Shown here: positions 6,407 through 9,040 of the stretch, piece by piece
Numbering within the stretch: the stretch's first letter is position 1
How the letters are laid out: each line of letters opens with the position of its first letter
From: Clostridia bacterium
Lineage (GTDB): Bacteria; Bacillota; Clostridia; RGIG6154
Assembly: GCA_017523005.1 (NCBI GenBank)
Contig: JAFWXG010000016.1
Span: 1-9,040 of the forward strand
DNA: 9,040 bases
Direction of reading: 5' to 3'
Program-made: the position numbers and the translations under genes
The notes under the pieces: model-generated
Told to the model about the DNA's origin: nothing
Databases searched by the model: none
What the model saw: the letters and a program-made list of their open reading frames with translations, nothing else

Positions 6407-7975
6407 TTCTAAACTGCTTAAAACATCTTCAAATCTTATATTTTCACTTGACAAATAGTTTTCAGCCCGTTCTAAAATGTCTTCTTTTAATCCCAGCTTT
6501 TTAGATATCGCAAAAGCATTGGATTTGCCGGGAATACCTATATTTAAACGATAAGTGGGTCTTAGAGTTTCAACATTAAACTCACACGACGCATTTTCTA
6601 CGCGGTCTGTAGTCATAGCGTAAAGTTTAAGCTCGCTGTAATGGGTTGTAGCAACCGTCTTTGCTCCCTTTTCACGGACATACTCAAGTACCGCCATAGC
6701 AAGTGCTGCCCCTTCTGTCGGGTCAGTTCCCGCGCCCAATTCATCAAACAAAACAAGTGAATTTTCTCCGCTTTTTTCAACTATATCGACAATAGTTACC
6801 ATGTGTGAAGAAAATGTACTTAAACTCTGTTCAATGCTCTGTTCGTCTCCTATATCCGCAAAAATCTCTTTGAACATACACATTTCAGGGTTGTCCGAAG
6901 CTGGAATATGTAAACCCGACTGCATCATAAGACACAAAAGTCCAAAGGTTTTTAAGCTTACTGTCTTACCGCCCGTGTTAGGACCTGTAATTACTAATGT
7001 GTCAAAATTTTTACCAAGTTCAATATCAATGGGTACAACTTTCTCTTTAGGGATAAGGGGGTGTCTTGCTTTTTTGATGTTTATAATTCCGTCATTGTTT
7101 ATTTTTGGCATCACGCCAAACATATCAAGAGACAACTTTGCCTTAGCAAATGCAAAGTCTAAATGCTCAAGCATTTTTATATTTACAAGCAAATCTTCTC
7201 CGCATTCTGCGATTTTTGCAGAAAATTGCTGTAAAATTCTCTCTATTTCATATTTTTCTTTTGTTTCTTCCTGCTTTAATTTATTGTTCGCCTCAACCAC
7301 TGCCATTGGCTCTACAAAGATGGTTGCACCCGTTGAAGAGGTGTCGTGCACAAGTCCAGGAACACTTCCCTTATGCTCTGCCTTTACGGGAACTACATAT
7401 CTTCCGCTTCTGGTTGTAATAATTGCCTCCTGCAAATATTTAGAATAATTCCCTGATGAAATTAGTCCGTTCAATGTGTCTCTTATTTTATTGTTAAGTT
7501 GCTTCATTGTTCTTCTTATCGAAAGCAAATCAGCAGACGCATTGTCTGCCATTTCATCTTCATTTAAAATAGCAGAGTTTATGTCATTTTCAAGTGTATT
7601 GTATACAAAAATATCACGGATATATCCTGAAAGACAGGGAAATTCTGCTAACCCTTCTCCATAGTCGTGATACATTCTTCCGCACTTTATCATTTTTGAA
7701 ATGCTTAAAAGTTCAGACATTGAAAGCACACCGCCGTTTAAGGCTCTTTTTATGCTTGCCTCTTGCTCCTTTACAGGGCAAGCAGGCGGAGTTGCATATT
7801 TTAAAAGACTTTTTAACGCTTCGTCAGTTTCATTAAGTCTTTCATTTACTTCATATAAGTCGTCAGATGGTGTTAAATTCAATATTTGTTGCTTTACGCT
7901 TTCAGCTGTTGCAAATCCTGCAGTTTTTTCAAGTATTTTGTCAAATTCAAGCGTTTTTAATACCTTTTTGTTCAT
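6404..7975 (-). CDS. mutS2: MutS2 ATPase part, truncated by nonsense codon
   Basis: MutS2 is a dimeric ABC-type ATPase. In Bacillota it has been linked to suppression of recombination and, more recently, to rescue of collided ribosomes. This reading frame gives 523 residues against about 785 for the whole family protein. The N-terminal MutS-like lever and core helices occupy about 1-310. The ATPase has Walker A GPNTGGKT (331-338), the signature segment SLSTFSSH (384-391), Walker B LVLFDELGAGTD (407-418) and TTHYSELK (443-450), all intact. The product stops at SSLE, just after the ATPase and its dimer-interface helices, and lacks most of the coiled coil, the KOW-like region and Smr. The ATG at 7975 gives the typical MutS2 N-terminus (MNKKVLKTLEFDKIL). 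It lies inside the end of the preceding small gene (29-base overlap), so initiation is probably coupled; no strong ribosome binding site is seen. A stable ATPase-only protein is possible but unproven. Confidence 0.93.
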   Translation of the reverse strand: MNKKVLKTLEFDKILEKTAGFATAESVKQQILNLTPSDDLYEVNERLNETDEALKSLLKYATPPACPVKEQEASIKRALNGGVLSMSELLSISKMIKCGRMYHDYGEGLAEFPCLSGYIRDIFVYNTLENDINSAILNEDEMADNASADLLSIRRTMKQLNNKIRDTLNGLISSGNYSKYLQEAIITTRSGRYVVPVKAEHKGSVPGLVHDTSSTGATIFVEPMAVVEANNKLKQEETKEKYEIERILQQFSAKIAECGEDLLVNIKMLEHLDFAFAKAKLSLDMFGVMPKINNDGIINIKKARHPLIPKEKVVPIDIELGKNFDTLVITGPNTGGKTVSLKTFGLLCLMMQSGLHIPASDNPEMCMFKEIFADIGDEQSIEQSLSTFSSHMVTIVDIVEKSGENSLVLFDELGAGTDPTEGAALAMAVLEYVREKGAKTVATTHYSELKLYAMTTDRVENASCEFNVETLRPTYRLNIGIPGKSNAFAISKKLGLKEDILERAENYLSSENIRFEDVLSSLE

Positions 7976-8261
7976 TTTGTCTTTTTATCCACAGCAAATC
8001 CTGACATATATCCTTAAGCATAGTCGCGGTTACACCTTGCTCTGCAAAGCTTTTAATTAAAGATAAAGCCTCTGCATAGTTTTTAGTAACCATTTCGGTT
8101 TCTGCTGTGAAAAGAACTCCCCTTTCCTGTTCAATCATAAACGCATATCCTGCGTTCTTTTTTATCACATAATAATCTATTCTTCCCGTCTCTTTTAAAA
8201 ACCTACCGCATATTCTCTCTTTTGACACCTTGAAATCAACTCCCCCTAATTCTTTATACAT
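7947..8261 (-). CDS. Small uncharacterised protein before mutS2, possibly DUF6514-like
   Basis: A soluble-looking protein of up to 104 residues with no signal peptide or membrane segment. It has a beta-rich first half (GRIDYYVIKKNAGYAFMIE) and a helical second half ending VTATMLKDICQDLLWIKR. This layout recalls small clostridial proteins grouped as DUF6514, judged from memory and only tentatively. The start is uncertain. The ATG at 8261 has no ribosome binding site. A GTG at 8228 (residue 12) is preceded by AGGGGGAG (8247-8240), 11 bases away, and would give 93 residues. I give the longer form as the outer limit. The gene begins 30 bases after the isomerase-like gene and overlaps mutS2 by 29 bases, so it is part of the same transcript. 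Function unknown. Confidence 0.75.
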   Translation of the reverse strand: MYKELGGVDFKVSKERICGRFLKETGRIDYYVIKKNAGYAFMIEQERGVLFTAETEMVTKNYAEALSLIKSFAEQGVTATMLKDICQDLLWIKRQNEQKGIKNA

Positions 8262-8291
8262 AAATTAAAAGAAGTTTTCAAGTTTATTTTG

Positions 8292-9040
8292 TCAGTTTTT
8301 GAGTAAATTGTTCAAATATTTTACAGATTTTTGAATTTCATCCATATCAGATATTGCGTCGTTATATACTTCAATTATCAAATCTCCGTCATAGCCAAAG
8401 TCTTTTAAACGGCTTATTACAAAAGAAAAATCCACATCTCCGTTTCCCGGCAACAGACAATCTCTATCTGCTTTTGAGTCGCTTACATGAACATTCAAAA
8501 GTTTTTTGTCAAAAATTTTCAAATATTCAAGATAGTTGAAGTTTGCGCGGATTGCCTGCTTTAAGTCAAGGGTAAATCCAAAACTTTCTGATTTAATAAA
8601 GGGCAAAACCTTTTCTATAAATTCAGGAGCTTTTGACAAACACCAGCTTACATTCTCCCAAGCAAGCTTTATTCCTTTTTTACCCGCAAGTTCTGATAAA
8701 AATGTTAATGTTTCACCGAAGCCTTTGTAATCAAACCCATCACAAAACATCTCCTGTCTTGCGCCGTGGAAAGTGTGAAACTTTGCACCAAGTGTCTTGC
8801 ATGCCTCTATGTTCTTTTTATAAATTTCAACAGCATCGTCTTGTCTTCTCTTATAATCCGAAAACAAAAACGGCTCGTGCATGGCAACAAATGCGTGTAC
8901 CGAAACGATTTCGATTTCGGCTTCATCAAAGCGATTTTTAAGCATAGCACAAAATTCAGGGTCAGTTTCTGATACCGAATTTAAGAAAACTTCTGCTTTT
9001 TTAACTCCGGCTTTTTTTATATGCTCTACCGAAAATTCGG
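8292..9040 (-). CDS. TIM-barrel sugar phosphate isomerase/epimerase, 5' end outside window
   Basis: A member of the xylose-isomerase-like TIM-barrel superfamily (AP_endonuc_2 type), whose members isomerise or epimerise sugars and their derivatives using a divalent metal. The last 248 residues are visible; the frame stays open to the right edge with no start there. An internal ATG at 8945 is not the start, because the preceding codons (KKAEVFLNSVSETDPEF) look like the first barrel strand of the family. Motifs seen are VSVHAF, KFHTFHGA, LAWENVSW (probable metal-ligand glutamate), FTLDLKQA, LNVHVSDS, GNGDVDF and DLIIEVY. In FTLDLKQA a lysine takes the place where many relatives have a histidine after the aspartate. 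The substrate cannot be told from sequence. The gene ends with TGA 30 bases before the small protein gene and probably shares its transcript. Confidence 0.88.
   Translation of the reverse strand, partial: EFSVEHIKKAGVKKAEVFLNSVSETDPEFCAMLKNRFDEAEIEIVSVHAFVAMHEPFLFSDYKRRQDDAVEIYKKNIEACKTLGAKFHTFHGARQEMFCDGFDYKGFGETLTFLSELAGKKGIKLAWENVSWCLSKAPEFIEKVLPFIKSESFGFTLDLKQAIRANFNYLEYLKIFDKKLLNVHVSDSKADRDCLLPGNGDVDFSFVISRLKDFGYDGDLIIEVYNDAISDMDEIQKSVKYLNNLLKN

Noticed and set aside
6801..7448. Plus-strand open frame of 215 codons opposite mutS2
   Set aside because: It is antisense to the MutS2 ATPase region, whose motifs are clear on the other strand. The translation resembles no protein family I know.
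5609..7975. Stop-codon reassignment or frameshift as the cause of the mutS2 break
   Set aside because: TAA ends rel and the Xre gene normally in this window, so it is not reassigned. The two parts of mutS2 are in the same frame (183 bases from stop to the first ATG), so there is no frameshift.
8262..8291. Possible promoter or terminator between the isomerase-like gene and the small gene
   Set aside because: The 30-base gap is AT-rich but holds no stem followed by a T run and no -35/-10 pair.

Overview
The window is a stretch of AT-rich bacterial chromosome that is almost entirely coding. It most likely comes from a low-GC Clostridia-type Bacillota. The protein styles, AGGAGG-like ribosome binding sites, consensus SigA-type promoters and the presence of MutS2 and a bifunctional Rel all point that way. 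The species cannot be read from this sequence. I see no tRNA, rRNA, CRISPR array, insertion sequence or prophage gene.

Left half (positions 1-4914, minus strand): a tightly packed operon read from right to left. It encodes recJ (single-strand DNA exonuclease), rel ((p)ppGpp synthetase/hydrolase) and pgi (glucose-6-phosphate isomerase, cut by the left edge). The recJ stop codon lies inside the rel ribosome binding site, and 19 bases separate rel from pgi. One convincing promoter drives the set (4886-4914).

Middle (4915-5612): a divergent plus-strand gene encodes a 178-residue Xre-type repressor. Its C-terminal half resembles a LexA/CI-like S24 domain that appears to have lost the catalytic serine. 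It has a perfect consensus promoter (TTGACA-N17-TATAAT). Between the two back-to-back promoters lie two small inverted repeats that could be operators. A bidirectional terminator separates this gene from the convergent mutS2.

Right half (5609-9040, minus strand): a partial TIM-barrel sugar phosphate isomerase/epimerase, a small uncharacterised protein and mutS2, again in close succession. The reading frame of mutS2 is interrupted by one in-frame TAA at 6404-6406. The ATPase core lies before it. The rest of the coiled coil, the KOW-like domain and the Smr nuclease domain lie after it, in the same frame and with no other damage. Together they would make 788 residues, the normal MutS2 length. 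This interrupted gene is the most notable observation. Otherwise the region is ordinary housekeeping DNA, and I found no clear novel multi-gene system.
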